Assembly (NCBI RefSeq): GCF_020283565.1
Contig: NC_060060.1
Span: forward strand, 13,826,001 to 13,890,000
Origin: Trifolium pratense
Lineage: Eukaryota; Streptophyta; Magnoliopsida; Fabales; Fabaceae
Direction of reading: 5' to 3'
Length of the DNA: 64,000 nt
In this document: piece by piece, positions 12,319-26,426 of the stretch
Layout of the letters: each line of letters starts with the position of its first letter
Position numbering within the stretch: the stretch's first letter is position 1
Position numbers and translations under genes: made by a program
Notes under the pieces: generated by a model
What the model saw: the letters and a program-made list of their open reading frames with translations, nothing else
Databases searched by the model: none
What the model was told of the DNA's origin: nothing

Positions 12319-14204
12319 TTGCATATTTGCATTCAAAGGAAAGATGATGTTGTACTATATGTTAGAATGATGATCTGTTCAAAATGAAGTGGATCTCAAA
12401 TTTCAATAATACATTTATTTTATTTGCAATTTTTGCTGCTGAGTGCCGCACAGTTCTTGCACCAGTATGACTGATTTCTGTAGTCAATCAAAATGAAGAG
12501 CAGATGCTATCTGTCTCTTGCTTCTTAGTATTTTTATTTTTCCTTATAACATCTGTTGTGATGGATATCCCATTTAGTATTTAGCTCTCTAAAAAAAAAC
12601 GGTTTCTTTTCTCGATAACGGGAGATTTTGTCACTAAACTAAGGACATGTTTGGAATCATGGTGAGTTTAATGATATTACAATGACATCGTAATTTTGTT
12701 TAAACTTCAAAGTGTTGTTGTTTTTGCCAATATCTCAGTGGCTCACCGTAATTTCACTAAAATCCTCTTCGTGACTTTTTCCGTCCTGAAGTTAACTTTT
12801 GATGTATTTAATCTTTTACATCTCTGACTCAAGTTTTTTTATGAGTAGGAATTGACACCTCAAAATTTACAATACTTACTTGCATTGCACACAAGGCAAA
12901 CCCGTAAGTTTTATGAGATTTTTCAAATATTTATTTTTGCACGAGTGCTTATTGCAAAGTTTTTTTTTGGTTTGAAAGTTACGATTCAATAGATGGTTGA
13001 TAGATATTTTTTCTAAAACAACCAATTGGAAGATATCCTTTGAACGGTTAAAAAATTTAAACTTCCAACCTTATATAAAAGGCAAAATGGAAATTTTGAG
13101 GAGCTTATGAGCAAGGCCTAAAGAGTAATTTTATTTTTTCTTTCCATCCTAATTATGTGGAGGTTGTACAAAAGTTGCATGTCTGCTAAAAATATAAAAA
13201 CTATAAATAATTATTTAATAGAAGAGTATGTAAACAAGTACTACTGTACTATTTAAACCCCAACAATGCTGTGCTAGGGAATAATTACTAAAAATGGATT
13301 GCAATGTACAATCATTTAACATATGCAAATCTTTTTTGCTACTGCATTTCTTTTTTAACTTGTTTTGCATAATAAATTTACAATCACTTAACTTTTTCTT
13401 AAAACCAACATTACATTAGTTCCACAATATTTAAAGATTAGTATATGCAGTTGCTCGTAAAAATGATATCTGCTTTATACAAAAAAAATCACATTATTTC
13501 AAAATAGAGCTGAATTATGATATCTCATGTCTTAACTAAAAAAAGTAAACCATGAATTTGGTCCATGTCTTTGTAATTCACTCTCAAAATGAGTTAATCG
13601 TTAAATTGGTCTCTATCTTTATAACTTGCTCACATATATGTCCCTAACTCTTTGAATATCTTATAGTCTCCTTGTCTATCAAACGTTTCTCAATCTGGTC
13701 CATCTGTTAACATCTGTTTTCTAACATCGTTAAATATGTTGATGTGAACCGTTGAATGCGACATAGAAAATGACATTACACAACTTAAGTGTCATGCATA
13801 GTCAAAGTTCAATTTAAAGATAGTTACTATTCGGTAAAAAAATGGATAAAGATCAAGACTAATTTGACGGAAGGTTAAAAATGTCAGAGATTATTTTGAT
13901 AAAAGGTGGATAAAAACAAATACTCATTTGACAATAAGTGAAACAAAAGGGACAAAATTGAGGAATGTTTGGCAGAAACAGAATACTTTAAAATATTAAA
14001 AGAGTTAGAGACCTATTTGAAATCGATTTATTGCTACATACTTAGAAAAAATTGTTAATTTTATATCAATTATCCTCAACTGCAGAAACTAATCATCGAG
14101 TTTTATATCGAACCTAAGACCTTAATTAAGTTAGAAGAAATCTGCTCCATTTTAAAATGAACTTTTTTTTTAAAATAAATTGAAGTAAACTTGGAATATA
14201 CTCT
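12319..14204. other. Intergenic between SERAT and the Mutator-type element
   Basis: The first 150 bp or so is likely the SERAT 3' UTR (an AATACATTTATTTTATTT poly(A)-type region near 12407). The rest is AT-rich non-coding DNA. At 13555-14050 there are phrases resembling degenerate inverted-repeat transposon ends (TTGGTCCATGTCTTTGTAA), but no element boundary could be fixed. Confidence 0.5.
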
Positions 14205-14213
14205 ACAATTATT

Positions 14214-14970
14214 GGTGGCTTCTAAGGTGAGGGCTCTATTAAGTCCCTCACCGGTGTACCACTAAACATAACCGTTGGATTAAAAAGGTCATCAAATCTT
14301 ACAACGCATCACACACACAATATTTTTACTTCTTTCATCTCTATTAGTTCAAATTGTCGATCACATTAGTGACCTCCCAACTATCCATCTTCTCCCAAAT
14401 CACAACAATTTACTCCTTTTCTCTTTCTTTGTTTACCTTGAAATTATTGTTGTGATATGACAATGAACTTTAAAAATCTTCAAAAATGTTGATAGAATGA
14501 ATATTTGGATTCAAAAATTGGAGTTTTGAAAAAGTTTTGATATTAATTTGACGCAATTGGATTTTAAGGAATTTTTTTTCTGTTAAAATTTTGTGACCAG
14601 GGAATTGTGTTGGTGTCTTGGTGATGGCTAAAAGGCTAAAACAAAAGAACCCTATGATTGTAATCCTCACCTATACTAATATCATGGATGTTTCTAATAA
14701 TTTCAATTCTTTAGGTTACCAAACATGAGAGGAAGAGGGCGAAGATGCAAATTCATGAGACAAAGACAATCACGAATCCAATTCAACAAAATTTAAAAAT
14801 GGGTTTACGATGTTATGGAGATAGAGTGAGATCAGGGGAAAAGAGAAAAAGGGAGATTCAATCTAATGTAATATTAACTAATGAGATCCTATAGTCTTTT
14901 TTAATCCAACGGTTACGTTTAGTGGTTCACCGGTGAGGGACTTAATAGAGTCCTCACCTTAGAAGCCACC
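14214..14970. mobile_element. Non-autonomous Mutator-type element, 757 bp, with 9-bp target duplication
   Basis: The left end (GGTGGCTTCTAAGGTGAGGG) and the reverse complement of the right end match over about 75 bp with few differences. The element is flanked by perfect 9-bp direct repeats ACAATTATT at 14205..14213 and 14971..14979. Long TIRs plus a 9-bp duplication are the signature of Mutator-like elements. The 600-bp interior has no transposase; a short minus-strand ORF (14470..14670) has no recognisable features. The high TIR identity and intact duplication suggest recent insertion. Confidence 0.88.
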
Positions 14971-15247
14971 ACAATTATTACAGAGATTGCAAATTTATAA
15001 AAATGAGCACGAGATTACCAGAATATCCCTGTGAAATCAAATTATTTACAATTCCAGTGCTGGATCCAAAACCTCTTTCTTTGTTCGGAGAATACAAACG
15101 TGCCAAGACGGTGACTGAACTGAACCATTCCTAAACGGCAACGTTTTCTCTTCACATTGACATCCACGGCGGCGTCAGATCCATTTCACCACCGGCGATC
15201 TCACCTTCACCGGTGGTATAAGGTTCTCCATACTTGTGCAATATAAG

Positions 15248-15577
15248 GTATACACTCAATTGTGTAGAATCTCTAGTATTCAATCAATTACGTTGCTGCT
15301 AGATTCATTTTAATTTCTAATTCAATCACGCATCATCACAGCGTTTTCGATTATTTATTGCTGATTAAAGCTCATATGATTGGTTCAATTTTACTGATTA
15401 TTATGTATGAAGCATTTTGTAGTTGAATTTCAAGTAATTTATATTTGTTAATGTTTGGATTTGTTGGTTAAGTAGTTAGTTAATTGTGATTGAAAGATTT
15501 ATCACGATTGCATGCTTATTGCTTAATCGAAATTTGACATATGTATTGATTCATTCCTATTGGTTGTTAAATTGTAG
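15248..15577 (+). other. Probable 5' UTR intron of the GRIP gene
   Basis: A donor-like AAG|GTATAC near 15248 and an acceptor-like TTGTAG at about 15572-15577 lie upstream of the GRIP start codon, in a setting typical of a leader intron. No coding sequence lies between. Transcript data would be needed to confirm it. Confidence 0.4.
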
Positions 15578-15607
15578 CTTATGCTGGTCGTGTAACGCAA
15601 GAAGTTG

Positions 15608-18600
15608 ATGGCATCTGGTGAAGGTGATACTGGTGAAACGATGGAGATCCACGCAGAAGATTCATCTAGAACTGAGGAGAATTTGTCTGATTCTGATACG
15701 AATCGTGAAAGCAAAGATGGAAGTAATATAATTATAAATGCTGTATTGGAAAATGGCGTCTCTGATGGAAATGAAGGTTCGGGTGATACTTATGATGAGC
15801 TTCTGCAAATGGTTGTTGACTTGAAATTTCAGAATGAGTTTTTGAAGTCACAGTTTGAGGGGTTTAGCAATGTTAACAGTGTAAGTAGTGAGTCTAGTAT
15901 ACAGAAAGGAGTTGGTGACACGGAAGACCGGGAATCTGACATTGTGAAAGAACTTCAGGAAAGGATAGAATCGTTGAATAAAGAATTTTTGATAGAAAAA
16001 CAAACTAGAATTGCATCTGAAGAAGCTTTGAAACACCTTCAAGTTGTGTACTCAGATGCAGAAGAAAAGGCCAAAGATCTCGCCGAACAGCTTGTAGAAG
16101 GTGTGGTTATGTTTGTGCGCGCGTGTGTATTAGTTAAAGTCGTATATTAATCATGAATGAGCAAATTTAAATCATTAAATATTATTTACCATGTACATTG
16201 TTACTTGTCTGGTAGCTATTTTTACCTCCGAAACTAATTCTTACAGATGTAGGCTGGAGTTGAATTGATTTTTCCTCAAAGTTTAAGCATGATATACATA
16301 TAAACTAGGCATGTAGTGGTTGCTAAAGTCATAAGAAAATTAATATTGCTCTAGAAAATTTTGTTCCTTTGAATGAATGCACTGTGTTACTTTCTTGTGT
16401 AGCTCAAAATAAGTTGGAACATGAAATAAAAGAACGTGATGAGAAGTACTCTGAACTTGACGCCAAGTTAAATAGGCTTCACAAAAGGGCAAAACAACGC
16501 ATTCAAGAGGTTCAAAAGGTGACATTATTGCTATATTCTTTTCTGGCTCGTTAATGTTTTTATTGTCTATATTTCCTTGAAGTAATGCTACTTGCACAAT
16601 CTCTTACCATCAATTGTGCTCAAACTTCTAATCAAGTGGGCCACTTAAATTCCCCCACTCTCCTTAAACTTAGATAGTGTAGCCACATTATTAGTCTGTG
16701 CGAATGAGAATACTCTATACCTTTGCTATCTTATATGATTGTTATTTTGGTATGCGACTGATCTATTTGCTTATAATAATGAACCTGGCCCCTAAAATTC
16801 TTATAGAAATTCAAAATAAGTAAGAATGTTCTTATTTCGTGTTTCAGCCAAACCTCTTTAACTATACCGAGTCACTTTACTGGATTATTTTCTGCGTGTT
16901 TATATAGAAGTGGGTTCATTTTTGGTTTGGGAAAATTTCATTTGCAGGAAAAAGATGACCTTGAGGCACGATTCAATGAGGTAAATGAATCTGCTGAGCG
17001 AGCATCATCCCAACAGTCAGCATTGCAACAAGAGTTAGAGCGCACAAGGAAACAAGCAAATGAAGCATTGAAAGCCATGGATAGTGATAGGCAACAATTA
17101 AGAAGTGCAAACAACAAGTAAATACACTAATTCACTCTTCATCATGATGATTGATAAATAAACACATTCATTACTTAGAAATTTGTGCAGCTTCTTATGT
17201 GTGTCAGGAGAAGCTATGTTCTGTTTTATTTTACATCGCAAGATCTTTTTGTGTATTAATAAGCTATGCATATGATAGGCGTATACCCAAGCCTTAGGTT
17301 ATTTGCACTGTAACGATCAAATCACAACTAAAACTATCACCCTCCATTTTATTCCATGTCTTCTTTATTCTCCTGTCAAAATAAAAATGTCTTCTTTATT
17401 CAGGTGTAACTCAATTGCACTTCTTTTTCCAAGGAGTATACTGTCGATTTTCTTCTCCAAATGTTAGGGTGTCACGACATTAGTGCTCTAAAGATTTGTC
17501 GTCTGATCAGTCTCCTCAAAGATTAATGTGTCACTGAAATATTTCTTCAAAGAATTTTTCAAAAAAGTAGTACCTCAGAAACATAGTTGTCAACTGGTTC
17601 ATACACATGAAAGAATAAAGCTGACACAAAAGGACAAATTCAGGAACAATTTTGTATATTTTATGGACTAACTTGGTGAAAAAAGTCTTTGGAAGACCAA
17701 TATGGTGCCACTTTAACCTTTTAAGGGATAATTTAATAATTAAAATATTTAGAAAACAAATATTATAGCACCCTAATTTTCAGAGAACAAATTGAGGCTT
17801 TATTCTTTTTTAAATTATGAAATGTGGAGAAACACACCACAGGGGATTTATTTTTATATCAGGGGTTGGGTGCCTATGCATGTTTGATATAAATATACTT
17901 TCAAAACAAATTCCAATTTTTCCTGTTTCTGAAGAAAGCTTAGCTAATGATTTTGCTCCAAGATAGCATGTTAACCCCTGATCTCAACTGACTGGGCTAG
18001 GTAGGAATCATAAGAAAGCAAACCTTGTGATAAATTGATCATAATTTATTTCCTTGAAGGTTGCTTTAAAAATCTGCCTCCAGGCTAACAAAACATTTTT
18101 TATGCGTCTAAAACTAATCTAGATTTTTATGGAAAAAGGAGAATTGAAAGCACTCGTCCTATTTGTAATTATAATTATTCGTGTTTCCTAGACTTCGAGA
18201 TACCATTGAGGATTTACGGCGTTCATTGGAACCTAAAGAGACTGCTCTTGAGGCATTGCAATTGTCAGTAGCAGAAAAGGAACAGGTACAAATTATCCCT
18301 TTATTGCATTGTGGTTTTGTGTAGCAGCTGTAGCACCACCAATAGCTGTGGGAGTCTGCCACTCTGCTCTGCTATTCGCCATTGACTTCATGTATTTAGG
18401 CCAAAGCTTATTACTATGTGATCCCTTCGTTGGACTAGTACCATGTTCCATAAAATGGTGTCCTACATTGACTTGAGAGTCCTTTTTTATCCTCTTATGA
18501 GTCAAGACATTGTTTTAGGAATTAAATCTTTCTTGTCAAATTTTAAGTAATTGCTTTGTGTTTTTTCTCCCCTTGATTCAAATATAGTTTATGAATTATA

Positions 18601-21600
18601 TCAGACATTTGTCGCAGAAATTGTGGTATTTCAAATTCTCGTGTTCTATTCTTGTAACTCTTCTCTACACTTGTATCAGTATCATCAAACTTGTTATTTT
18701 GGTGGCACATTACTTGTAAGTAATTATATAACACTATTTGTTGGATATCCTAAAATGAAATTTGATAACTCTCAGATGCTGGAAAATATGAGAGGATTGC
18801 TTCAAGCTGCCGACGAAAAAAGGCAAGCTTCACTAGCTGAGCTCTCTGCTAAACATCAAAAGGTACATGTGTATCTTTTAGCATCTTTGCCTGGGTGTAT
18901 TCTTAGTTTCTCTCTTAGGAGGATTGTGTGATTTTTCATCACTCATCAAATTCCTTATATTACTGCAAAGAAGGTGATATTCTTACTTATGTATTTTGTA
19001 TATAGTTGCACCTTGGCTTCAATTCATTGTTTGTTTCCTGCAGAATATAGAGAGTTTGGAGGCTCAACTTAATGATGCTTTGTCTGATAGAAGTAAGGCA
19101 GACGAATCCATTTCTTCACTGCAGGTGAGTTTTATGATTGTGAGCTTGTCCATAATTGATATGGTTCAACAAGGTGTGGGGAGGTGGTGGATGAAGAGCA
19201 TTGATAACCATACGTTAACTTAAGAAATATCCACACGTGGCTTTATTTTTCATTTCATGCTTAGCTTCCTTAGTGAATAGCTCTACTTTTACATAGAGGT
19301 CTGCAAGGGCTAGACAACCAGACTATTTATAGGCGGGCTTGGGCCCAAAAACCAACAGCCAATTTAAATTTGGTAAAGTTCAGGCTATACTTTCAAAACT
19401 TGCTAGGATATGAATTAATCTGACTTTGGAGGATGAGCTCCATGAGCTGAAAGCTTCTTTATCTGAATACATGAATATTAAATTTAAAGTCCCTGGACTC
19501 ATTTTACTGGAAAAAAAATATTAATTGCAATTAGAGAATATTTTTTTCTGGATTGATGATTAGTGGTGCCAATATTTTATCCCAAAAATATATGGGACCA
19601 ATCACTTCTTATATATGAATGCATGTGTTCCTGGACATGTCATAAGTTTCCGGTTATGGGCTAACCATGCTCAATCGACTAATGCCTTCAGGTTCTAGTT
19701 GCAGAGAAAGAATCTAGAATTGCAGAGATGGAGGCAGCATCAACTGGGGAAGCAGCACGACTCAGAGCAGCCATGGAAAGTGTGAAGGGGGAGATTTCTC
19801 ACCTAAAACAGGAGCATGTATGGTTCTGAATTTTAATATGTATAAATTAGTATTTCACTATGTTTTGCAGCTCTCTTCCTCTTCCTCATTAAGCAAAAGA
19901 GTTTTTGTTGTGGACACCTGGCATGCTTTTGAGTTTTCTGTCTTGATTATAATACTTTTACCTGGAAATTGCGAGAATTGTAATTAATTGATTGAATATA
20001 GGTGATCATGTATATGCAAATTTAGATGATGCGTTGACTTCTCCATTATGTTTGTTGAAATGGAAGAATGCGTTACTTGACTAATTATTTTACTGAGCCA
20101 TCCCTTAAAGATACACGTGTAAAATCAGGAATGAAATCACCTAAGATCCATTGACTTGTTTGATATTTGTTAACTGAGTTGCATGTGTTAGATGATTAAA
20201 TCACAGTTAAATTCTTGTATCATTTATCATATGGAAGATGTCTTGAACTTTTCCTTTTGTTAAGTTAATGCAACTATTTTTTATAAATTTTCTTTACCAT
20301 AATTTATTAAAGAAAATTACGGTTATACCAGTTGGGATGCCTTTTGCGGTAATAATTTTTGCATAGGTGATCAAGATGAGTATTCAAAGAGAACTTGGAA
20401 TGTTTAGAAATTTGGAGTATAGTTACACACTTATTGCTTTGGTAAGTTGGTACCTTTTTTATATTGTTGCTTTAATCAAAAACTTTGGTTTGTTCAGGAA
20501 AAAGAAAGGGAAAGCTGGGAGACTGCATCTCATGCTCTTAAAGCAAAGCTCCAAATTGCTGAGAGCAACTGTATACGTGCAGAAGTTGAAATAGCTAAAA
20601 TAAGAAGTACATATTAATCCTTCTATAAGCTTTCTCATATTCATTTCAAAATGGATTTTTATGTTTTTGGCAATGGACAGGTCAGCTTGAGTCGGAGGTA
20701 TCTGCACAAGCCAAGATCCTCGGTATGCGAGAAGCTGAATTGTTGGCTGCCAAAGAACAGGTTCTAATAAATCTTTCTTAGAAATTAGCTTGTAGAAAAT
20801 TAAACACATTGAATTGTGTTAATCTGTTGCTTGTTTGCTTAAAGAATGCGGATTGTTTTTGTCTTATCTCTGCTGTTGGGTAAGAATTAGGAAAGGGTTA
20901 TTTGTCAGAGAAATCCACGAGGCAAAAACTGTATTTATGATAATATATATGCAGTTTTATGTTATTGTAGGACTGCACTGAAAGGTCAACTTGAGCCCCT
21001 ATCTTCTCTAACCCTGCACGTTCTGTACTACAATTTATTTATTGATTATATCCTAAATATCTCAGCTTCGTCATATTTGTGAAAACCCAAGTTAGGAGAA
21101 CATCCTGTTAGTTCAATCCCCCTCTTGAGTTTGAAGTCACTTGGGATTACACTTGCCATACACACACAAAAGCCAGCGCCACAATACATCTTGGAGAATT
21201 GAAAAAATAAATAATCGAGAAGCTAGAGATATGAAGGCGAACTTTAGTAGTGTGTAGATTTCATTTCAGTGTAATTAAAACAGGGTTTATGGAATAAAGT
21301 TTAGTAGAAAACACATTAATTCTATCTTGAAGGTGAAAAATGGGGATCATATCATGTGAAGATTAGTAGGAAGCGCATCAATTCTATCTTGTTGTACTCT
21401 GACCACATTCTTGAATGGCTGTTGATTTCACCCTTGGCCACATAACAATATGAAGATTAGACACACGATTTACATTGCATGACTGATATATGATGCATTT
21501 TGCACCTCTGCAGAAAAGCAGTCTTGAGAGGGAATTTTCTTCCTACAAAGCTCGTGCACATGCACTTCTTCAAAAGAAGGATGCAGACCTGGTTGCAGCT

Positions 21601-24600
21601 AAAGACTCTGAACAACTCAAAGCTCTTGAGGAGGCTCTTAAGGTACATGTTTATCATAATTTTATGAAGAGAATATTGTTCGACTAAAATATATACATTT
21701 GCTAATCACATTCTCTATTGTCCACAGGAGGCTGAAAATGAAGTATTATCAATAACAGAAGAAAGGGATAGAGCTCTTCTGGATCTTCAATCTGCCATGG
21801 CTAATAATGAGAAAGAACTTGCAGAAAGGTATCATTATTATTGATATGTCATTGAATCTTAATGGGCTTGTATATCTGGTATGTCGGCCTTAAAGACTAC
21901 AGATAACAAACATACAATACAACTAGAAACAAAAGGCAGATTATGAATAACTGCTGTTGTGAAATACTTGCTTTTTCTAATTAATTTGTGCTGTGGTTTG
22001 GGGATTACTAGTAGTTACATTTTTTCCGTTCAGTGTGTGTGGAGCACTCACAGCCTCTCATCTTATGAATTTCAGAGACACTGCTCTTGAAAATGCCAAG
22101 CAACAGATAAGGAGCTTAGAAACAAAGCTCGACTTACTTAGTGCTAAACACCTAAGAGAGAAAGAGGAATGGGGGCTTAGCCTTCAAAATGTAGAAGAAA
22201 CATGGAGAAGTAATATACACTACTAGTTCGCTAAAAGTCGTTTATATACCTTATATTTTCTTTGATTTGCTTATGTAAATGAATTTGGCATGAAAAAGCT
22301 AACTTAAATTGAACTTTGCAGTCAGATGCGAGGCAATGAAGGCCGAAAATGAAGCAGCTGCTGCAGAAGATATGAAAAAGGAATTGGAAGAGCTCAAACA
22401 GAGATGTAAAAAATTGAAGGTAATCTGTAAATTGATAAACCTTTGCATGGACTTCATTCCCACCTCTATTAGTGTTTTGGCCCATCTTTTTTCTTTAGGT
22501 ACTGACTGAATCTATAAATTGTAGGAAGAACATGCTTCATTTCATGATCTTGCTGATAGAATGATCGAGGATAAAGACAATGAAATATCCAGACTTTTAG
22601 ATGAAAATAAGAATCTTCGCCAGTCTCTTCAATCAAGACCAACCGTATGTTTTTTTTTCCATCTATTTTCTCAGAATCATGAAAATCAAGGCATTTGTCA
22701 TATACTAAACATTTCCATGGTCTTGCATTTTTATTCTAATGGTGCCGCAATGCTGTCAAATGATATCAGGCCAGTCAAAATGATACTTACAACACAGGTA
22801 TTAATTCAATTATAGTATGACAATATATTTTCCATTTAGCGATGATATGTGACACTCTTTCTTCAACTGCTATGTACAGCCTTGCATAAATTGGATCCAA
22901 CTAATTTAAGTCCCTCAGATGCTGAACATCAAATTCTGGTATAGCATTCTGCAATTGCAGTTTTCTATTCAATTCCATTTATCTCTGTAATACATTTTTG
23001 AGGTACTGTTTTTAAGTATCCAGTTAGAAAGTTGTGTATAGATATTTGGTGAACTATGAGAAAGAAGATGCAAATCTTTTAGCTGCCTCAGTTACAGACT
23101 TACAGGACTCTATTTCCTCCATTTTTTTTAATTGTTTTGGCCTTTGGGGGTGATGAAACTGGAAGAGATATTTTTGATTCAAGATAAATAAAACTATTTC
23201 TTTCATACCCTCTCGCATCTATTCCGTATATTTTGGAGAATCCATTGCTGAGTCTTTGTTTTGATGTTTGTACAATTTCAGATTTTGGCTAGACAACAAG
23301 CCCAGAGAGAGGAAGAGCTAGCTCAGTCACAGCGTCATATTTTAGCTCTTCAAGTATGTCTAGATTTCTTTAGAATATTCATCTCTAATTGTCCCCATTC
23401 CCTTTCTTCTGTAATAGTATATAATAATATAATACTGCTAATTCAGGAAGAAATTGAGGAGCTTGAACATGAAAATCGTCTCCACAGCCAACAGGTATAT
23501 GTCAGTGCCAGAATTTATTAGATTTATTTGTATTTCCATTTGAAGAAATGAAAGGAATAGCTCTACAAGGTCGGTGCTTGTTTCTTCGATTGGAAGACCA
23601 ATTTTCTAGGTTCATTTTTGAAACTGAAGTTTCACAGTTGTGTATAATTTCATGAAATAATTAATGTACTTACTGGAGGCAAGGATCTTCTGCTAATACT
23701 CGTTTGTATTGCAATTTTCAGATAGGAAAAATGTTATAATACCGCATCATTTTTAAATATGTGACCTATTGTAAAATAAATAAATGAGCATTATTTGGAT
23801 TAGCGATTCAATTAATTTTAATTACACTTGTAAGCAAGCAACCCACACATGAATTTCCAAATATTATGACTGTAGGAGGCAATGTTAAAGTCTGAGCTTC
23901 GTAACATGGAAAGATCAAAGAAAAGGGAAGGTGTAGATATGACATATTTAAAAAATATTATCTTAAAGCTTCTCGAGACAGGTATTAATTTATTTTAAGA
24001 AATAAGTAAAGATGTCCTCTTTTTGTCTTTATCTCCTTTGCATTTTCTAGCTAAAATTGTGAAGCAAGTTTAATTGATAGAAATTTTCTTTGATTAGGTG
24101 AAGTGGAAGTATTGCTACCAGTTATCGGGATGCTGCTTCAGTTTAGTCCAGAGGAGGTAATTTTTTCATCATCTACCTTTGCATCTTGGTTCTTACTTGG
24201 TAGAGATGGGGGAAAAAAATTATGTGGGTAGGAATAAATTATGCAAATTAAAGAGGTGCTCCATATGCAATGCTATTACATCTCCAAAATTAAATTTAAG
24301 CTTTGGCTGATACTAAATATCCTCCAGTGTAGGCTCATACACCATTGAGAGAATATATGAAAAATATCTCAATATTCATTTTTTTAACAACATTGAAATA
24401 ATTTTTTAATATTTATTATAAGTATGTGCTTCTGTATAATAGGAGTTTCAAATATGTGCTCAAGTATTTAATTGGATAGTTAGTTTCAAATATAGTGCTT
24501 CTTTATATGTGCTCAAAACAGTATGTTTCATATTTCAATTTTTTTCTTCTTTATGTACGTTTGTTTTTTCTTAATTGTTTTTAAGTAGCAGCAATTGCTT

Positions 24601-24814
24601 TTAGTGCCTAATAGAATGCAAGTAAATTATTGTTAAGCAAAAGTTCAGTTATGTTGATGAGTGAAAAATGAAACATTTTTCTGCTATTTGATTGCAAATG
24701 CAGATGCAGAAATGTCAACAGACATATCAAAACTCAAAAGATGTTCCACCAAGTCCTGCAAGTGACACATCAGGATCTGGCCTCTCTCTTTTCTCAAGAT
24801 TCTCGTTTTCTTAA
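15608..24814 (+). CDS. GRIP: GRIP-domain golgin (AtGRIP-like), trans-Golgi coiled-coil protein
   Basis: A long coiled-coil tether recruited to the trans-Golgi through its C-terminal GRIP domain by an ARL1-type GTPase. I read 21 exons: 15608..16100, 16403..16518, 16948..17117, 18192..18285, 18776..18862, 19044..19124, 19692..19817, 20498..20606, 20681..20760, 21514..21642, 21728..21828, 22076..22209, 22322..22419, 22525..22644, 22770..22797, 22880..22938, 23282..23353, 23447..23494, 23876..23981, 24098..24156, 24704..24814. Every junction keeps frame, giving 806 residues. After an acidic N-terminus comes continuous heptad-rich, Glu/Lys/Gln-rich sequence (about residues 60-725), then the GRIP domain (about 730-775) with MTYLKNIILKLLETGEVEVL and the conserved tyrosine near 739. 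The tail is Ser-rich and ends SLFSRFSFS. Start chosen at the first in-frame ATG (15608). The smallest exon is only 28 nt (22770..22797) and is the least certain. Confidence 0.93.
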
Positions 24815-25765
24815 TGGCATAAATGAGAGTTATGGAGAATTCTTTTGTTGACATTAGAATGTCTGCTTCTGCCCTCCAGCTTCAGTGGAGTATGTTTGCT
24901 TACTCAGGAATCAGGTGTGTATCTGTAAATTAGAAAATATACATTGGTTACAACAGCAATTGTTCAGTGCAAGAATTTGGTAACTGACAGCCTGTAAAGA
25001 AAAATTGAGGATAACATACAACGAAATATCACAACAGGGAGGGAGATCACACATGATGTTCTGCTTGTTATCTGGCCTAGGGAGCTACGATATAGTTCAT
25101 TTTTTTAAGATTGATTGTTGAGTCAAAGCTAATTGCCAGAGAATTGTATCATATTTCTTGATATATGAATTTTCAATATGACAATGCCAAAGGAATGAGA
25201 GTTCTCCTTGAGTTCATAATTACAAATCATAATTATAAAGCATTTTTAGTATCATTAAATTTTCCTGAAGAATCTCTTTTCATCGGTACATTAGACATCG
25301 TTTATTGCATTGGATTGTGAGCTGGAATTGTATCGTTATTATAGGCCAGCTAGGGTTTCTCAATTTCATCTTCAACTGCTTATGTGAGCTTGTGCAAGAG
25401 GTTGATGATGTGACTCTCTACTTGGCAACTTCATGTTGCATGATATTATAAGCACTTGATTTTAATTATAATAAAATGAAGTTCCATTAAGTTTACAAGT
25501 GATGCCAGTAGTAAAAATGGTGTGAACCGTCGAAATCATGTTGGCACTGATTTTGTTGAAGCTTCTAAATATAGTTTGCCAAAATTAGTGGCAAACTTTG
25601 ACTACAGACTACAGTTGTCTGCCTTGAAGTTAAACATCATAACTATTTGAGACGCAACCAAACAATAAGGACAAAAAAGCTTGGTGAAACAATAAACATA
25701 ATATATTTCACTATCTTTTTGTAAAAGTATATTTTTACTAATTTTCCTTTACCATATTATAGGTA
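24815..25765. other. GRIP 3' UTR and downstream intergenic DNA
   Basis: Non-coding. Probably the GRIP 3' untranslated region for the first several hundred bases (possible poly(A) signal AATAAAATG near 25470), then AT-rich spacer. No other gene seen. Confidence 0.5.
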
Positions 25766-25900
25766 CGAATTTTTACTGCTGTTTAGCGGTGACTATTCTT
25801 TATCAAAAAATTTGCGAGACATAAAACGCGAGATTGAACTCATGACCACTTGTTTAAATGATCCGAGTCTCTTACCGCTTTAACCAATCTATTATTGATA
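25766..25900 (-). repeat. tRNA-related SINE-like fragment
   Basis: On the minus strand it contains a box-A-like TGGTTAAAGCGGTAAGAG and, about 40 nt on, a box-B-like GAGTTCAATCTC, followed by a short 3' region. A similar arrangement occurs at 51255..51425. It cannot be folded as a whole tRNA, so it is read as a SINE fragment. Confidence 0.45.
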
Positions 25901-26426
25901 TATTTTATTATTTTATTAAGTCATAATATTACTATGAAAGAGTCTTGGGGAATTGAGTCTTGACTCTTGCGAGCTCACTAGAGTCGGGAAAAAATCTTAA
26001 GACTCTGACGTTCTTTAGTTTACCGGCGGCCAGGACCGTCCCCAAATCATGGTTAAATATTTTTTTAAAAAATTATTTTGTTTATTAATTTATAAATATA
26101 ATTATTAATATTTACAAAAATGTATTTTATTTAAATAAATAATAAAAAATATTTTAATATATAGTAAAAAACATAAATTAGAAACAAAATATTCAATAAC
26201 AAAGAACAAAATACGATAATTGTTATACATTACAAACGAAATACGCGATAATTGTCATAAATTACAAACCAAATACGATAGTTGAAATACGCGATAATTG
26301 TCATAAGTTACAAACCAAATATGAAAATCAAAATGCGCAATAATTGTCATAAGTTACAAAGCCAAACCAAATACGATAGTTCGACAAATCTAACAAAATA
26401 AAATGACAAGATACACAAATATCCAT

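Noticed and set aside
15605..15607. Earlier start codon for GRIP
   Set aside because: The in-frame triplet before the ATG is TTG; the first ATG is at 15608.
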